Assembly (NCBI RefSeq): GCF_028368935.1
Contig: NZ_JAQNDK010000006.1
Coordinates: 913,501 to 977,500 of the forward strand
Reading direction: 5' to 3'
DNA length: 64,000 nt
Source: Sorangium aterium
Lineage (GTDB): Bacteria > Myxococcota_A > Polyangia > Polyangiales > Polyangiaceae
Within the stretch, counting starts at the first letter, position 1. Each line of letters begins with the position of its first letter. The notes below the pieces were generated by a model. That model did no database searches. It was given only the letters and a program-made list of their open reading frames with translations, and was not told the origin of the DNA. The translations under genes and the position numbers were made by a program. Of the stretch, positions 44,921-55,283 are shown piece after piece.

Positions 44921-46321
44921 TCATCGCGCTGTGCCCTCGTGCGCCCGCCGCCCCTCGAGCACCTGCCCCGCAAGGAGAGCGGCGTTGAGCAGCATCAGGT
45001 TCTCCGCCAGCTGCACGTGCCGCTGCTCTGGCAGGATGGATATCGACACCGCCGCCGTGAACAGCAGCGCGCTCCCCGCGAACGCGAGCTGATACCCGCG
45101 ACGATGCCGTCTCGACAGCTGGAGCGCGAGCGCCCCGAGCGCGGCTGCCGCGAGGATCGGCTTGAGCACGGCGAGCGGCCAGCGATAGGGGAGGGTGAAT
45201 GAGCGCGTCTCGTGCCAGGTCGACACGTCGATGCCGTAGATCTGCTTCACCGCCTGGTGCGCAGTGGACGCCGGGGTCAGCTTGACGTGCCGGTCCAGTG
45301 TGCCCACCGACAGGGTTGCCTCCTGGAGGTGGTCCAGCAGGACCCGTCCAGCGTCGGCAGGCCTGTCGAGCGCCGCGCTGAGCGCGACGCGGCTCGCCCA
45401 GCGATCGAGCGCCGGCGGCGGGAGGTGGAGCTCGCGGGCGGCGATGGCCAGGGGGGATTCATCGTCCCACATCACGAAATCGAAGCCGCGCAGGTTGCCG
45501 TCGCCGTGCTCCTGGAGGAACGCGACGGAGCGCTCGTCCGGGGCGGCGTGCTCGGGTCGGATGAGGGCAGCGAGCATGCAATAGCGGTTGATTCCGGCCC
45601 AGCTCTCCATCGCCCACGCGCCGCGATGACTCCGGTAATGGCTCATGTAAGCCACCACGATCAGGCTGGCCGCCACGACCAAGGCGCAGGGGGCGAGCAG
45701 GCGGCGCGCGCGCTCGCCGGCGCCGGAGGCCGGGCCGCGGAGGGCGGCGGCGAGGGTCATCGCGGCGAGCAGCCCACAGACCGCGAGACCCACCACCCTG
45801 ACCGAGGCGCTCGCGCCGGCCGCGAGGCCCGCCGCGCCGAGCAGCCACGGGGAGCCGCGGCGTGCTCCTTCGGCCGCGGCGTAGCCGGCGAGGGCGACGA
45901 GGAACAGGAACAGCGCCTCCGAGAGCACATGGGTCTCGAGCAGCAGGTTCGTGGGCCAGAACAGGCACAGCCCGAGCGCCGCGAGCGGCGCCCAGCCCGG
46001 GCGCGGCGCGAGCCGCCGGGCGATCCCGTAGAACAGCAGCGCCGTGATCAGGCCGAGGGCGAGCTGCGTCGCCTGGATGAGCCGGAGATCCGCGGAGATC
46101 GCCCGGAGCCCGCGCAGGAACCACGAGTAACCCTGCTGCCGGTCCAACGCCGGAGCCGCGCCCGGCAGGGAGCAGAAGAGATAGGTCCCGGTGTCGAACC
46201 AGACCCTCGGCTCCGGCTGCGCCGCGAACAGGGCGGCCCGCAAGGCGGCGCCCAGCGCGACCAGCGCCGCGGCGGCGCGCCGCTCCGGCGTGAACCAGCC
46301 TGTCCGGCGCACGGCGGTCAC
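44921..46321 (-). CDS. Polytopic membrane protein, GT-C glycosyltransferase-like
   Basis: A 466-aa protein with about 10-11 hydrophobic segments. The first extracytoplasmic loop has an acidic motif (RVWFDTGTYLFCSLP) as in the ArnT/PMT (GT39) family, and a large loop follows the membrane core at about 225-390. It probably transfers a sugar from a polyprenyl carrier, but the family match is loose. GTG start at 46321. Confidence 0.7.
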   Translation of the reverse strand: MTAVRRTGWFTPERRAAAALVALGAALRAALFAAQPEPRVWFDTGTYLFCSLPGAAPALDRQQGYSWFLRGLRAISADLRLIQATQLALGLITALLFYGIARRLAPRPGWAPLAALGLCLFWPTNLLLETHVLSEALFLFLVALAGYAAAEGARRGSPWLLGAAGLAAGASASVRVVGLAVCGLLAAMTLAAALRGPASGAGERARRLLAPCALVVAASLIVVAYMSHYRSHRGAWAMESWAGINRYCMLAALIRPEHAAPDERSVAFLQEHGDGNLRGFDFVMWDDESPLAIAARELHLPPPALDRWASRVALSAALDRPADAGRVLLDHLQEATLSVGTLDRHVKLTPASTAHQAVKQIYGIDVSTWHETRSFTLPYRWPLAVLKPILAAAALGALALQLSRRHRRGYQLAFAGSALLFTAAVSISILPEQRHVQLAENLMLLNAALLAGQVLEGRRAHEGTAR

Positions 46322-46494
46322 GGCGCGCGCGCCGTGTTCCGCGCCGGTCGCTTCGAGCGCGACGTGAGCAGCGGCTCAGGGGTCTCCCAACGCTTCAGGC
46401 GTCGGCGGGTGATGACGGGGCTCACGGAGGAGAGAAGGAGACAGAACAGCGCTCGGGCGTGTCAAGGAGCAACTGCGCGCCCTGTCTGCGGTCA

Positions 46495-46815
46495 TCACCG
46501 CGCGACCGCGCTCTCGCGTCGACTCGCCATGCGCGCCTGCGCCAGCGCCTTCGGCGCGCCTCTCGCGCCGGCGGGGCTCGCCGCCGCCTCCGACGAGCTC
46601 GGATCAGCATCCGAGTCCGCGCTCTGCTCCTCATCTGCCTTGTCGGCGCCGCCCTCGGTCGCGTCGTGGCGCGGCAGCACGGTCCTCGCGGTCGACACGA
46701 GCAGCACGCTGGTCAGCGCGACGACGCTCGCAGATCCAGCGACGAGCACCGCGATATGCATCATTGTGCGCTGGAGGAGGCTCCCTTCATTCAACTTCCG
46801 GAGGATCTTCAACAT
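46495..46815 (-). CDS. Small single-pass membrane protein, unknown function
   Basis: A 106-aa frame starting MLKILRKLNEGSLLQRTMMH with one membrane helix (about 20-42, IAVLVAGSASVVALTSVLLV), an acidic Ser/Glu/Asp-rich stretch (about 52-80) and an Ala/Arg-rich tail. GAGGCAGG lies shortly upstream of the ATG. No family recognised; it may not be expressed. Confidence 0.5.
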   Translation of the reverse strand: MLKILRKLNEGSLLQRTMMHIAVLVAGSASVVALTSVLLVSTARTVLPRHDATEGGADKADEEQSADSDADPSSSEAAASPAGARGAPKALAQARMASRRESAVAR

Positions 46816-47314
46816 CGTGCTACCTGCCTCGTTCGCGAGCGCCCGCTCGCTGCCAGCGTCCCTGTGACGACTCCTGCGAATGCGAGCGTCGTGCCAGCAG
46901 TGATCCGCTGGAACCAGCGCATGGATCGAGGGGCTTCTTGCGCCGCTCTGCCAAAGCTGACACTTCCGCTACCTGTACAATGGCTCATCCTGCCAAAATG
47001 ACAATCCGTTCTTTGAGCGTTTTGACACCGCGTGCGCCGCGTGCGGACCGGCCGCGCCCGTGACGCCCGTGACCGTGGAGAAGGGAAGACATGCGTCTCT
47101 GACGCGCCTGCCGAGCCTTCCACGCTTTCGGGTCGCATCCTGTCCTGTCGATCTGACCAGCCTGGACGAGGACTTCGTCGCTTCGTCCACCACACCCGCC
47201 ACACCACCCCACGTGCGGGCTCTTCCGGCGGGCGCGCCGTCGTCGCGCCGTCATCGCGCCGTCGTCGTCGATGGCTGCCCCCCTCCTGCGGGCGGCGGGG
47301 TAGAGATCGGGCCC
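46816..47314. promoter_or_regulatory. Intergenic region with an A/T-rich patch
   Basis: About 500 bp between divergent genes. The patch at roughly 46960-47025 is clearly richer in A/T than its surroundings and is the best place for promoters of both neighbours, but no element can be assigned firmly. The peptidase frame extends upstream to 47060 without a stop, so its start could lie further left. Confidence 0.35.
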
Positions 47315-48814
47315 ATGCTGCTCACCCGCGCCGAAGCCACCGGATTCCGGGAGACCTCCCTGCACGCCGACGTGATGCGGTTCGTCCGCGCGCTCGAAGG
47401 CCGCAACGACCCGCGCTTGCACGTGACCACCTTCGGGACCAGCCCGGGCGGGAGGGAGCTGCCGCTCCTCGTGCTGTCCAAGGACGGCGTGCGATCCCCG
47501 GACGAGGCCCGCCGCGCCGGGCGCCCCGTGGTGCTGATGCTCGACGGGATCCACCCCGGCGAGGTGGAGGGCAAGGAGGCCAGCCTCGCGCTCGTCCGCG
47601 ATCTGCTCGACGGCCGCCACCCGGACTGGCTCGATGCCCTCGTGCTCCTCGTCGTTCCTCTGTTCAACGCCGATGGCAACGACGCGCTCGACCCGCGGAA
47701 CCGCCGCCTCGACCTCAAGAAGCTCACCGGCCAGCCAGGTCCCGTCGTGGGCACCCGCACCCAGAGCCAGGGCATCAACCTGAACCGCGACTACCTCCGC
47801 CAGGCCGCGCCCGAGATGCGCCTGCTCCAGCGGCGCGTGTGCATCCCCTGGGCGCCCGATCTCACGATCGACAACCACGCGACCAACGGGTCTGTGCACC
47901 GGTTCCAGATGACGGTCGACGTGCCGCACACCATCGAGTCCGGCCGCCCCGAGCCGATCGCGATGGTGCGCGACCGCCTGGTCCCCGACGTGATCGCCGC
48001 GGTCCGGCGGCGCGGCTTCGAGAGCGGCTGGTACGGCAACTTCGTCGAGGACGAGCGGGTGCTCGACGCGGACGGCGAGGTCGACCCGGCCTCGCCCGTC
48101 GGCCTCGGCTGGATGACCTACCCGCACCACCCGCGGTTCGGCTCGAACTACCGCGGGCTCACGGGGCGGCTCGACCTGCTCCTCGAGTGCTACAGCTATC
48201 TCCCGTTCGAGGAGCGCGTCCAGACCGCCTCGGCGTGGCAGATCGAGGCCCTCTCCTGGGTCGCCACCCACGCCGACGCGGTCCGCGAGGTCGTGGCCGC
48301 GAGCGCCCGGCCGCCGGAGCGCGTCGCGGTCCGGTACCGCCTCGAGCCGACCGGGGCCCCGATCGACATCCTGACGCGCAGCCCGCGGGCGTTCGACGGC
48401 GAGCCTGTCACCCTGCGGATCCCGCACCACGCGCGGTTCGTCGGGACCACCGTGGTGGATCGGCCGCGGGCGTACCTCGTGCCGCCGGCGATCGCCGAGG
48501 CCCTGCGCCGGCACGGCCTCCGCGTCGAGCCGGCCGGGGGCATCTACGACGTCGAGGTCGCCCGGGTGGCGTCGCTCGGCGCCGAGGGCGGACGGGCGAT
48601 CCTGGAGGCGGCCCGGGTCGGCGAGGTGTCGGTGCGGTGGCGCGAGGAGGCCCGGCGGGCCCCCGAGGGCTGGTCCCGGGTCGACACCGAGCAGCCGCTC
48701 GGCGCCATCGCCGTGTACCTGTGCGAGCCGGAGAGCGACGACGGGGCGGTCGAGAACGGCCTGGTGGAGGCGCCCGCCATCGGGGACGAGCACCCGGCGT
48801 GGCGGGTACGGTGA
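47315..48814 (+). CDS. M14-family zinc carboxypeptidase-like protein
   Basis: A protein of about 499 aa. The zinc motif HPGEVEGKE (HxxE) with upstream GRELPLLVL, then NLNRDY and the third-ligand region DNHATNGS, and a late catalytic-Glu region LLLECYSY, follow the M14 layout. No clear signal peptide is seen from ATG 47315; an extended start at 47060 would add an unconserved 85-residue region. The C-terminal 150 residues are probably an accessory beta domain. Confidence 0.8.
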   Translation: MLLTRAEATGFRETSLHADVMRFVRALEGRNDPRLHVTTFGTSPGGRELPLLVLSKDGVRSPDEARRAGRPVVLMLDGIHPGEVEGKEASLALVRDLLDGRHPDWLDALVLLVVPLFNADGNDALDPRNRRLDLKKLTGQPGPVVGTRTQSQGINLNRDYLRQAAPEMRLLQRRVCIPWAPDLTIDNHATNGSVHRFQMTVDVPHTIESGRPEPIAMVRDRLVPDVIAAVRRRGFESGWYGNFVEDERVLDADGEVDPASPVGLGWMTYPHHPRFGSNYRGLTGRLDLLLECYSYLPFEERVQTASAWQIEALSWVATHADAVREVVAASARPPERVAVRYRLEPTGAPIDILTRSPRAFDGEPVTLRIPHHARFVGTTVVDRPRAYLVPPAIAEALRRHGLRVEPAGGIYDVEVARVASLGAEGGRAILEAARVGEVSVRWREEARRAPEGWSRVDTEQPLGAIAVYLCEPESDDGAVENGLVEAPAIGDEHPAWRVR

Positions 48815-48833
48815 GCCCGGATGGGTCGGGAGG

Positions 48834-49697
48834 TCAGGGCTTCTTGGCCGCCATCGCGAACGCGATCCCGTGCGAGAGGTCGCGGCGCGTGACGATGCTG
48901 CTGAGCTCCACCTCCAGGGCGATCAACGCCTGAGCGACCTCGGGCCGGATGCCCGTCAACACCACCTCGACGCCGAGCAGCCGCACCGCCTGCGCGATCC
49001 GCGCGAGCGCGCTCGCTGCACGCGTATCGAAGGCGGAGACGCCCGTGAGGTCGACGATGCATATCTGCGCTCCCTTGTCGGAGATCTTGTTGAGGAGCGC
49101 CTCTGTCAGCTGCTGCGAGCGGCGCTCGTCGATCGTGCCGATGAGCGGCAGGACAAGCACCTCATCGCAGATCGGGATGATCGGCGTCGACAGCTCGCGG
49201 AGGGCGGCAGACTGCGCACGCAGCCGATCCTGGAGCTCCTTCTGCTTGGTGATGACCTCGGTGAACATCATGATGCCGCCGATCCCCCCGCGCTCGTCAT
49301 GCCACGGGAAGACCTGCCAGCGCACCCACTCGATGCGCCCGTCGGGCCGCTGGAACGAGTCCTCCTCGTGGCGCTCGCTCGCCCCTGCGAGGCAGCGCTG
49401 ATGGATGTCCTTCCATCGCTGCGGGATCTCGGGGAAGACCTCGTAGTGCGAGAGGCCGGTGATCTCGCGCGGCGCGAGGCCATAGTCTTCGAGCCAGCGC
49501 TTGCTCGTCAGCAGGTAACGCATGTCGCGGTCGAACAGCGCGACCGCCGCCGGCATGTAACTCGTCAGGAGCCGCACGTAGTCTGCGAGCCGTTCCACCC
49601 CCGCGTCGCGACGGCCCCTGTCCTTCTCGAGCTCGCTCACGCGCCGGCGCAGCCGCTCGATTTCCGCGACGAGCTCGTCGTGATCCCGTCCCTTCAT
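48834..49697 (-). CDS. PAS-STAS regulator (RsbR-like)
   Basis: A 287-aa cytoplasmic protein: N-terminal coiled coil (about 5-30), PAS domain (about 35-155; VALFDRDMRYLLTSKRW, DGRIEWVRWQVFPWHD), and STAS domain (about 165-280; PICDEVLVLPLIGTID, IVDLTGVSAFDTRAASAL with the Ser/Thr positions phosphorylated in RsbR/RsbS). It probably senses a ligand or redox state and passes it through a stressosome-like phosphorelay, though no RsbT/RsbS gene is nearby. ATG 49697 has a G-rich SD 9 nt upstream. Its stop faces the M14 gene stop 19 bp away. Confidence 0.88.
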   Translation of the reverse strand: MKGRDHDELVAEIERLRRRVSELEKDRGRRDAGVERLADYVRLLTSYMPAAVALFDRDMRYLLTSKRWLEDYGLAPREITGLSHYEVFPEIPQRWKDIHQRCLAGASERHEEDSFQRPDGRIEWVRWQVFPWHDERGGIGGIMMFTEVITKQKELQDRLRAQSAALRELSTPIIPICDEVLVLPLIGTIDERRSQQLTEALLNKISDKGAQICIVDLTGVSAFDTRAASALARIAQAVRLLGVEVVLTGIRPEVAQALIALEVELSSIVTRRDLSHGIAFAMAAKKP

Positions 49698-49903
49698 GTC
49701 GCACGCTCCCCCCTCTGTTGCCCAGGGCGCGCTCGCGCTCTCGCGCGTCGTCGCGAGTCTATAGCGACCCCGGCCCACGCCCGCAGCCCGTCGCGCGGCT
49801 CTTGCCGCCGCCCCGCTTCGCGGCTCAAGCTGCGCGCACGGCGCGCCCCTCGACACGGGCGGCCCCTGCAGCCCCGACCGGCCTCCCGACCCAACGAGAG
49901 CCC

Positions 49904-50356
49904 ATGAAAGACCAGATTCCCGGGTTTCTGTTCATCGACCACATCGCCATGGCGGTGCCCGCCGGGCAGCTCGACGCGCAGGTGAAGGCGTACGAGATGC
50001 TCGGCTTCCGCGAAGTGCACCGGGAGGAGGTGCGGGGCACGGATCAGGTCCGCGAGGTGATGCTCCGCATCGGCGACAGCGACAACCACGTCCAGCTCCT
50101 CGAGCCGCTCTCCGCCGAGTCTCCCGTCCAGAAGCTCATCGACAAGAACGGCGGTCGCGGGGGCTTCGCCCACGTCGCCTACCGGGTCAGCGACGTCCAG
50201 GCCGCCTTCGACGAGCTCAAGGCGCGCGGCTTCCGCATCATCGACGCTGCGCCGCGGCCGGGCTCCCGGGGCACGACGATCTTCTTCGTGCACCCCCGAT
50301 CGCGCGAGGACGCGCCGTTCGGTCACCTCATCGAGGTCGTGCAGTCCCATGGATGA
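49904..50356 (+). CDS. mce: Methylmalonyl-CoA epimerase (VOC family)
   Basis: A 150-aa vicinal-oxygen-chelate enzyme interconverting R- and S-methylmalonyl-CoA. Metal ligands are visible: His13 in IDHIAMAV, the His in DNHVQLLEP, a later His in GFAHVAYRV, and the C-terminal Glu in GHLIEVV. It overlaps the mutase start by 8 nt, and mutase and MeaB follow, so the assignment is firm. Confidence 0.92.
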   Translation: MKDQIPGFLFIDHIAMAVPAGQLDAQVKAYEMLGFREVHREEVRGTDQVREVMLRIGDSDNHVQLLEPLSAESPVQKLIDKNGGRGGFAHVAYRVSDVQAAFDELKARGFRIIDAAPRPGSRGTTIFFVHPRSREDAPFGHLIEVVQSHG

Positions 50357-52997
50357 CAGGCTCTTCGCCGAGTTCGCGCCGGTCGCGCTCGCGACGTGGA
50401 AGCAGGCGCTCCACCGGGATCTCAAGGGCAAGACCGCGGACGACCTCTCCTGGGCGAGCGCCGAGGGGCTCCTCGTGCCGCCGATCTTCGCGCCGGACAG
50501 CCCCTCGCTCCCGCCGGCCACGGGTGGCCCGCTCGTGGCGTCGCTGGTCGCCGAGCTCGGGAGCGGCGCGCCGGAGCTGCGCTTCACGATGGGATGCAGC
50601 TATTTCCTGGAGATCGCCCGCCTCTGCGCGGCGCGCCTCCTGGCCGAGCTCCTGCGGCCGGGCGCCACGATCACCGCCGTCATCCCGTCGGCCGCGGTCC
50701 CTGGCGACGAGGAGCACAAGAACCTCCTCCGCGGCATCGTCGGGATGATGGCGGCCATCGCGGGCGGCGCGGACGACATCGTGGTCACGCCGCCCGAGCG
50801 CCTGCTCGGCAACGCCCGGGTCATCCTCCGCGAGGAGGCCCGCTTCGACGCCGGCGACAGCCCTGCGGCCGGCTCCTGGTACGTCGAGCAGCTCGCGCGG
50901 AGCCTCGCGCGCGCGGCGATGCGGCAGCTCGGCGACACGAGGGAGATCCCGGAGCCGGGCGCGGCCCCGTCAGACGTCGCGTCGCTCGATCACCTCGGCT
51001 TCTCCGCCGGCGCGCCGCCGTTCCTGCGCGGGCCGTATACCAGCATGTACGTGGTCCGCCCGTGGACCGTCCGCCAGTACGCCGGCTACTCGACGGCCGA
51101 GGAGTCGAACGCGTTCTACCGCCGCAACCTGGCCGCAGGGCAGACCGGGCTGTCGGTGGCCTTCGACCTCGCGACCCACCGCGGCTACGACTCGGATCAC
51201 CCGCGCGTGGTCGGCGATGTGGGGAAGGCCGGTGTGGCCATCGACACCGTCGAGGACATGAAGATCCTCTTCGACCAGATCCCGCTCGATACGATGAGCG
51301 TGTCGATGACCATGAACGGCGCCGTGCTCCCCATCATGGCCTTCTACATCGTCGCCGCCGAGGAGCAGGGCGTGCGCCCCGAGCTGCTCTCCGGGACCAT
51401 CCAGAACGACATCCTCAAGGAGTTCATGGTCCGGAACACGTATATCTACCCTCCGGCGCCGTCGATGAGGATCGTCGCCGATATCTTCCGTTACACCGCC
51501 GAAAAGACACCCAGGTTCAACTCGATCAGCATCAGCGGCTATCACATGCAGGAGGCCGGCGCGACCGCCGAGCTGGAGCTCGCGTACACGCTGGCCGACG
51601 GCCTCGAGTACCTGCGCACCGGGATCGCGTCGGGCATGGATATCGACGATTTCGCCGGGCGGTTCTCGTTCTTCTTCGGCATCGGCATGGACCATTTCAC
51701 CGAGATCGCCAAGCTGCGGGCCGCGCGGCTCCTGTGGGCGAAGATCGTGAAGGGGTTCCACCCGAAGAACCCGAAGACCATGGCGCTGCGGACCCACTGC
51801 CAGACGTCGGGCTGGAGCCTCACCGAGCAGGACCCGTTCAACAACGTCACGCGGACGGCCATCGAGGCGCTCGCGGCCGTGCTCGGCGGCACGCAGTCGC
51901 TTCACACGAACGCGCTGGACGAGGCGCTGGCGCTCCCCTCGGACTTCTCGGCGAAGATCGCGCGCGACACCCAGCTCCTCTTGCAGCGGGAGACCGATAT
52001 CTGCCGGGTCATCGACCCGTGGGGCGGCTCCTACCACGTCGAGCGCCTGACAGACCGGCTCGCGCGGAGAGCGTGGCAGTTCATCCAGGAGGTGGAGTCC
52101 CTGGGCGGCATGGTCAAGGCCATCGAGAACGGCCTTCCCAAGCTGCGCATCGAGGAGGCGGCGGCCCGCAAGCAGGCCCGGATCGACGCGGGCCGCGACA
52201 TCATCGTCGGGGTCAACGCGTACAGGCTGGAGAGAGAGGCGCCACTCTCGCTCCGCGAGGTGGACAACACCGCGGTTCGCGAGAAACAGCTCGCGCGGCT
52301 GCGCGAGGTGAAGGCCGCCCGCGCGGAGGCCGTCGTGGGCGAGTCGCTCGCCGCGCTCACCCGCGCTGCCGAGACGGGCGAGGGGAACCTGCTTTCGCTC
52401 GCCGTCGACGCCGCGCGCCGCCGCGCGACGCTCGGCGAGATCTCCGACGCGCTCGAGCGCGTCTTCGGCCGCTACGAGGCCCCGGTGCGCACGGTGAGCG
52501 GCGTGTACGGCGCGGAGATCCGCGATGCGGCCGCCGGCCACGAGGTGGAGGCGCTCGTCCAGCAGTTCGCGGCCCTCGAGGGCCGGCGCCCGCGCATCCT
52601 CGTCGCCAAGATGGGTCAAGACGGGCACGACCGGGGGATGAAGGTCATCGCCACCGCTTTTGCGGATCTCGGGTTCGACGTCGATATCGGTCCGCTCTTC
52701 CAGACCCCGGACGAGGTGGCCCGCCACGCCGTCGAGAACGACGTGCACGTGGTCGGGGTCTCCTCGCTCGCCGGCGGCCACAAGACCCTGGTGCCGCAGC
52801 TCATCGACGCGCTCGGGCAGGCGGGCCGCGGGGACATCCTCGTTGTGGCGGGCGGCGTGATCCCGCCGCAGGACTACCGGTATCTGGAGGAGCGCGGCGT
52901 CGCGGGGATCTTCGGGCCCGGGACGGTCATCCCCGAGGCCGCGGCGCGGATCGTCCGGACGCTCCTTGAGAGCCTCTCGTCGCAGGAGGCGCGCTAG
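50349..52997 (+). CDS. Methylmalonyl-CoA mutase, MutA remnant fused to MutB
   Basis: An 882-aa cobalamin enzyme converting methylmalonyl-CoA to succinyl-CoA. From about residue 215 it is a normal catalytic chain: [37 protein letters not shown], and a B12 domain with DGHDRG (Asp near 758), [10 protein letters not shown] and GGVIPPQDY. Residues 1-205 are unusual: a MutA-like start ([11 protein letters not shown]) joined directly to a second copy of the barrel's last segment ([44 protein letters not shown]). The middle of the small-subunit barrel is missing. The piece may play the small subunit's structural role in one chain. Confidence 0.92.
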   Translation: MDDRLFAEFAPVALATWKQALHRDLKGKTADDLSWASAEGLLVPPIFAPDSPSLPPATGGPLVASLVAELGSGAPELRFTMGCSYFLEIARLCAARLLAELLRPGATITAVIPSAAVPGDEEHKNLLRGIVGMMAAIAGGADDIVVTPPERLLGNARVILREEARFDAGDSPAAGSWYVEQLARSLARAAMRQLGDTREIPEPGAAPSDVASLDHLGFSAGAPPFLRGPYTSMYVVRPWTVRQYAGYSTAEESNAFYRRNLAAGQTGLSVAFDLATHRGYDSDHPRVVGDVGKAGVAIDTVEDMKILFDQIPLDTMSVSMTMNGAVLPIMAFYIVAAEEQGVRPELLSGTIQNDILKEFMVRNTYIYPPAPSMRIVADIFRYTAEKTPRFNSISISGYHMQEAGATAELELAYTLADGLEYLRTGIASGMDIDDFAGRFSFFFGIGMDHFTEIAKLRAARLLWAKIVKGFHPKNPKTMALRTHCQTSGWSLTEQDPFNNVTRTAIEALAAVLGGTQSLHTNALDEALALPSDFSAKIARDTQLLLQRETDICRVIDPWGGSYHVERLTDRLARRAWQFIQEVESLGGMVKAIENGLPKLRIEEAAARKQARIDAGRDIIVGVNAYRLEREAPLSLREVDNTAVREKQLARLREVKAARAEAVVGESLAALTRAAETGEGNLLSLAVDAARRRATLGEISDALERVFGRYEAPVRTVSGVYGAEIRDAAAGHEVEALVQQFAALEGRRPRILVAKMGQDGHDRGMKVIATAFADLGFDVDIGPLFQTPDEVARHAVENDVHVVGVSSLAGGHKTLVPQLIDALGQAGRGDILVVAGGVIPPQDYRYLEERGVAGIFGPGTVIPEAAARIVRTLLESLSSQEAR

Positions 52998-52998
52998 G

Positions 52999-53988
52999 TT
53001 GAAGGCGAGCCCGAGGCAGCTCGTCGACGGTCTCCTCGCGGGCGACCGGGCGGCGCTCGCGCGCGCGATCACGCTGGCCGAGAGCTCGCTCCCCCGCCAC
53101 CAGGAGCTCGCCGAGGAGGTCCTGGAGCGCTGCCTGCCTCACGCCGGCGGCGCCACGCGCCTCGGCATCACCGGCGTGCCCGGGGTCGGCAAGAGCACGT
53201 TCGTCGATGCCCTCGGCGTTCACCTCGTGCGCGATCGGGAGGAGACGGTGGCCGTGCTCGCTGTCGACCCGAGCAGCCCTGTCCACGGCGGGAGCATCCT
53301 CGGCGACAAGACGCGGATGCCGCGGCTGGCGAGCGACCCGCGGGCCTACATCCGCCCCTCGCCGTCGGGCGGCTCGCTCGGCGGCGTGGCGCGGGCCACG
53401 CGCCAGGCCATCGTGCTCTGCGAGGCGGCGGGATACAGCAACATCCTTGTCGAGACGGTCGGTGTCGGGCAATCCGAGGTCGCCGTCGCCGACATGACGG
53501 ATTGCTTCCTGCTCCTCATGTTGCCTGGGGCCGGCGACGAGCTTCAAGGCGTGAAGCGGGGCATCATGGAGCTTGTCGATCTCGTGATCATCAACAAGGC
53601 CGACGGCGGGAACGTCGACAGGGCCGCGCGAGCGCGCCGCGACTATGAGAGCGCCTTGCACCTGTTCCCTCCGGCGCCTCACGGCTGGGCGCCCGTCGTC
53701 GGCGTCTGCTCGGCCCAGGAGGGCCGAGGCGTCAGCGAGGCGTGGGAGAACGTGCTGCGCCATCGCGCGCACATGCAGGCCGGCGGCTGGCTCCTGCGCC
53801 GCCGCGCCGCGCAGGCGCGCCGCTGGCTGTTCGAGGTCATCGAGGGGCGCCTGCGGGAGGCGTTCCTGCGCAGCGCTGGCGTGCGCGAGCGCCTGTCCGG
53901 CGTGGAAGCGCTCGTCGAGGCGGGATCGCTCAGCCCGCTGCGCGCCGCGCGGCAGCTGCTGGAGACCTGGGGCCAGCGCGGCCTATAA
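52999..53988 (+). CDS. meaB: MeaB/ArgK-type G protein chaperone of methylmalonyl-CoA mutase
   Basis: A 329-aa P-loop GTPase that guards and reloads the mutase cobalamin. Walker A GVPGVGKST (59-67), AVDPSSP, the switch-like ETVGVGQSEVAVADM, and NKADGG are present. I choose the TTG at 52999 because AGGAGG lies 9 nt upstream and it begins 1 bp after the mutase stop; an earlier start at 52966 would overlap the mutase. The DTW gene follows after 12 bp. Confidence 0.92.
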   Translation: MKASPRQLVDGLLAGDRAALARAITLAESSLPRHQELAEEVLERCLPHAGGATRLGITGVPGVGKSTFVDALGVHLVRDREETVAVLAVDPSSPVHGGSILGDKTRMPRLASDPRAYIRPSPSGGSLGGVARATRQAIVLCEAAGYSNILVETVGVGQSEVAVADMTDCFLLLMLPGAGDELQGVKRGIMELVDLVIINKADGGNVDRAARARRDYESALHLFPPAPHGWAPVVGVCSAQEGRGVSEAWENVLRHRAHMQAGGWLLRRRAAQARRWLFEVIEGRLREAFLRSAGVRERLSGVEALVEAGSLSPLRAARQLLETWGQRGL

Positions 53989-54000
53989 GGGGGCCCTCCC

Positions 54001-55149
54001 ATGCGCGACGTCTGCTGGCGCTGCCGGCGCCCCCGTCCGGTCTGCTATTGCGCGCTCCTGCCCTCGTTGCCGACGAGGACCCGGGTCGTGCTCCTCCAGC
54101 ACCCGCGCGAGCGGAAGGTCGGCATCGGCACGGCGCTCATGACCCACCTGGCGCTGCCCAACTCCGAGCTGCACGAGGGGGTGGTCTTCGAGGAGGACGC
54201 CCGGATCGCCGCGCTCGCGAGCGATCCGACCACGGCCGTGCTCTATCCCGGGGGCGACGCGCCCGCGGCGGGCGGGGCGCCGGTGCGCTCGCTCATCGTG
54301 GTCGACGGCACGTGGTGGCAGGCGAGGAAGATGCTCGCGTTGAACCCGCGCCTGGCCGCGGTGCGGCGCATCGGCGTGACGCCCCGCGCGCCGGGCAACT
54401 ACCGCATCCGCAAGGAGCCGCGGCCCGAGTGCCTCGCCACGGTCGAGGCGGTGGCCAGCGCGCTCGGCGCGCTCGAGGGCGAGCCCGCGCGCTTCGACGA
54501 GATGCTGCGGGCCTTCACGTTCATGGTCGACCGGCAGATCGAGCACCAGGCGAGGAGCAAGGCCCCGCGGCGGCGGCGCGCGCAGGCGGCCTCGCCGCTC
54601 GCGCCGCTGCGCCCCTACCTCGCCGAGCCGGAGAGGCTGGTGCTCGTCGACGGCGGGGCCAGCTCCGGGGGGCCGGCGGGCGCGGGCGCGGGCGAGCCGA
54701 CATCCGAGCTCGTCCACCTCGTGGCCTGCCGCGCGTCGGGCGAGCGCTTCGAGGCGTTCCTGCGCCCGCGGCGGCCGCTGGGCCCGAGCGTCGCGCACCA
54801 GCTCGAGGTGCCCGAGGCGCGCCTCCTCGACGGCGAGGACGCGGGCGCTGCCCTGACGCGCTTCCGCGCCTTCGTCGGCGACGGCGTGCTGGGCACCTGG
54901 GGCTCTTTCACGGTGGACGTGCTCGCGCAGGAGGGCGTCCGGCGCCCGCCTTTCCTCGACCTGCGCGACCTCTGCGCGCGGCACCTCGGGCGGCGCCCCG
55001 GCGGCATCGCCAACGGGGCGCGGGCGCTCCGGGCCGGGGAGCCGGCGCCGTGGGGCGCCGGTCGGTGCGGGCGCGCGGTGGGGTGGCTCGAGGTCGTCCT
55101 CGCGCGCCTGCTCGACCTCGCGGGGGAGGACTCGGCACCAGACAGCTAG
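54001..55149 (+). CDS. DTW-domain tRNA aminocarboxypropyltransferase with exonuclease-like C-terminal part
   Basis: A 382-aa protein. Residues 1-185 are a DTW domain: N-terminal Cys set (CWRCRRPRPVCYC), HPRERKVGIGTA, and the signature VVDGTWWQARKML with YRIRKEPRPE; such enzymes add the acp group to uridine in tRNA. Residues about 205-350 look like a DnaQ/DEDD-type fold (RLVLVDGGA, FLRPRRPLGPSVAHQLEV, FLDLRDLCARHLG), but the first acidic pair is DGG rather than DxE, so it is probably not an active nuclease. It is 12 bp after meaB. Confidence 0.82.
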   Translation: MRDVCWRCRRPRPVCYCALLPSLPTRTRVVLLQHPRERKVGIGTALMTHLALPNSELHEGVVFEEDARIAALASDPTTAVLYPGGDAPAAGGAPVRSLIVVDGTWWQARKMLALNPRLAAVRRIGVTPRAPGNYRIRKEPRPECLATVEAVASALGALEGEPARFDEMLRAFTFMVDRQIEHQARSKAPRRRRAQAASPLAPLRPYLAEPERLVLVDGGASSGGPAGAGAGEPTSELVHLVACRASGERFEAFLRPRRPLGPSVAHQLEVPEARLLDGEDAGAALTRFRAFVGDGVLGTWGSFTVDVLAQEGVRRPPFLDLRDLCARHLGRRPGGIANGARALRAGEPAPWGAGRCGRAVGWLEVVLARLLDLAGEDSAPDS

Positions 55150-55283
55150 AGAGACAAACGGGTCGAAACCGCCTGCAAACGCGGATCGCGCCGGCTTGAC
55201 CGTGGCCAAGGTGACCTGTACCGTCTGGCCACCTTCGTTGCGAGATTCCCTCGAGACGGCGAGCGAAGAGGAGCGAAATCCTT

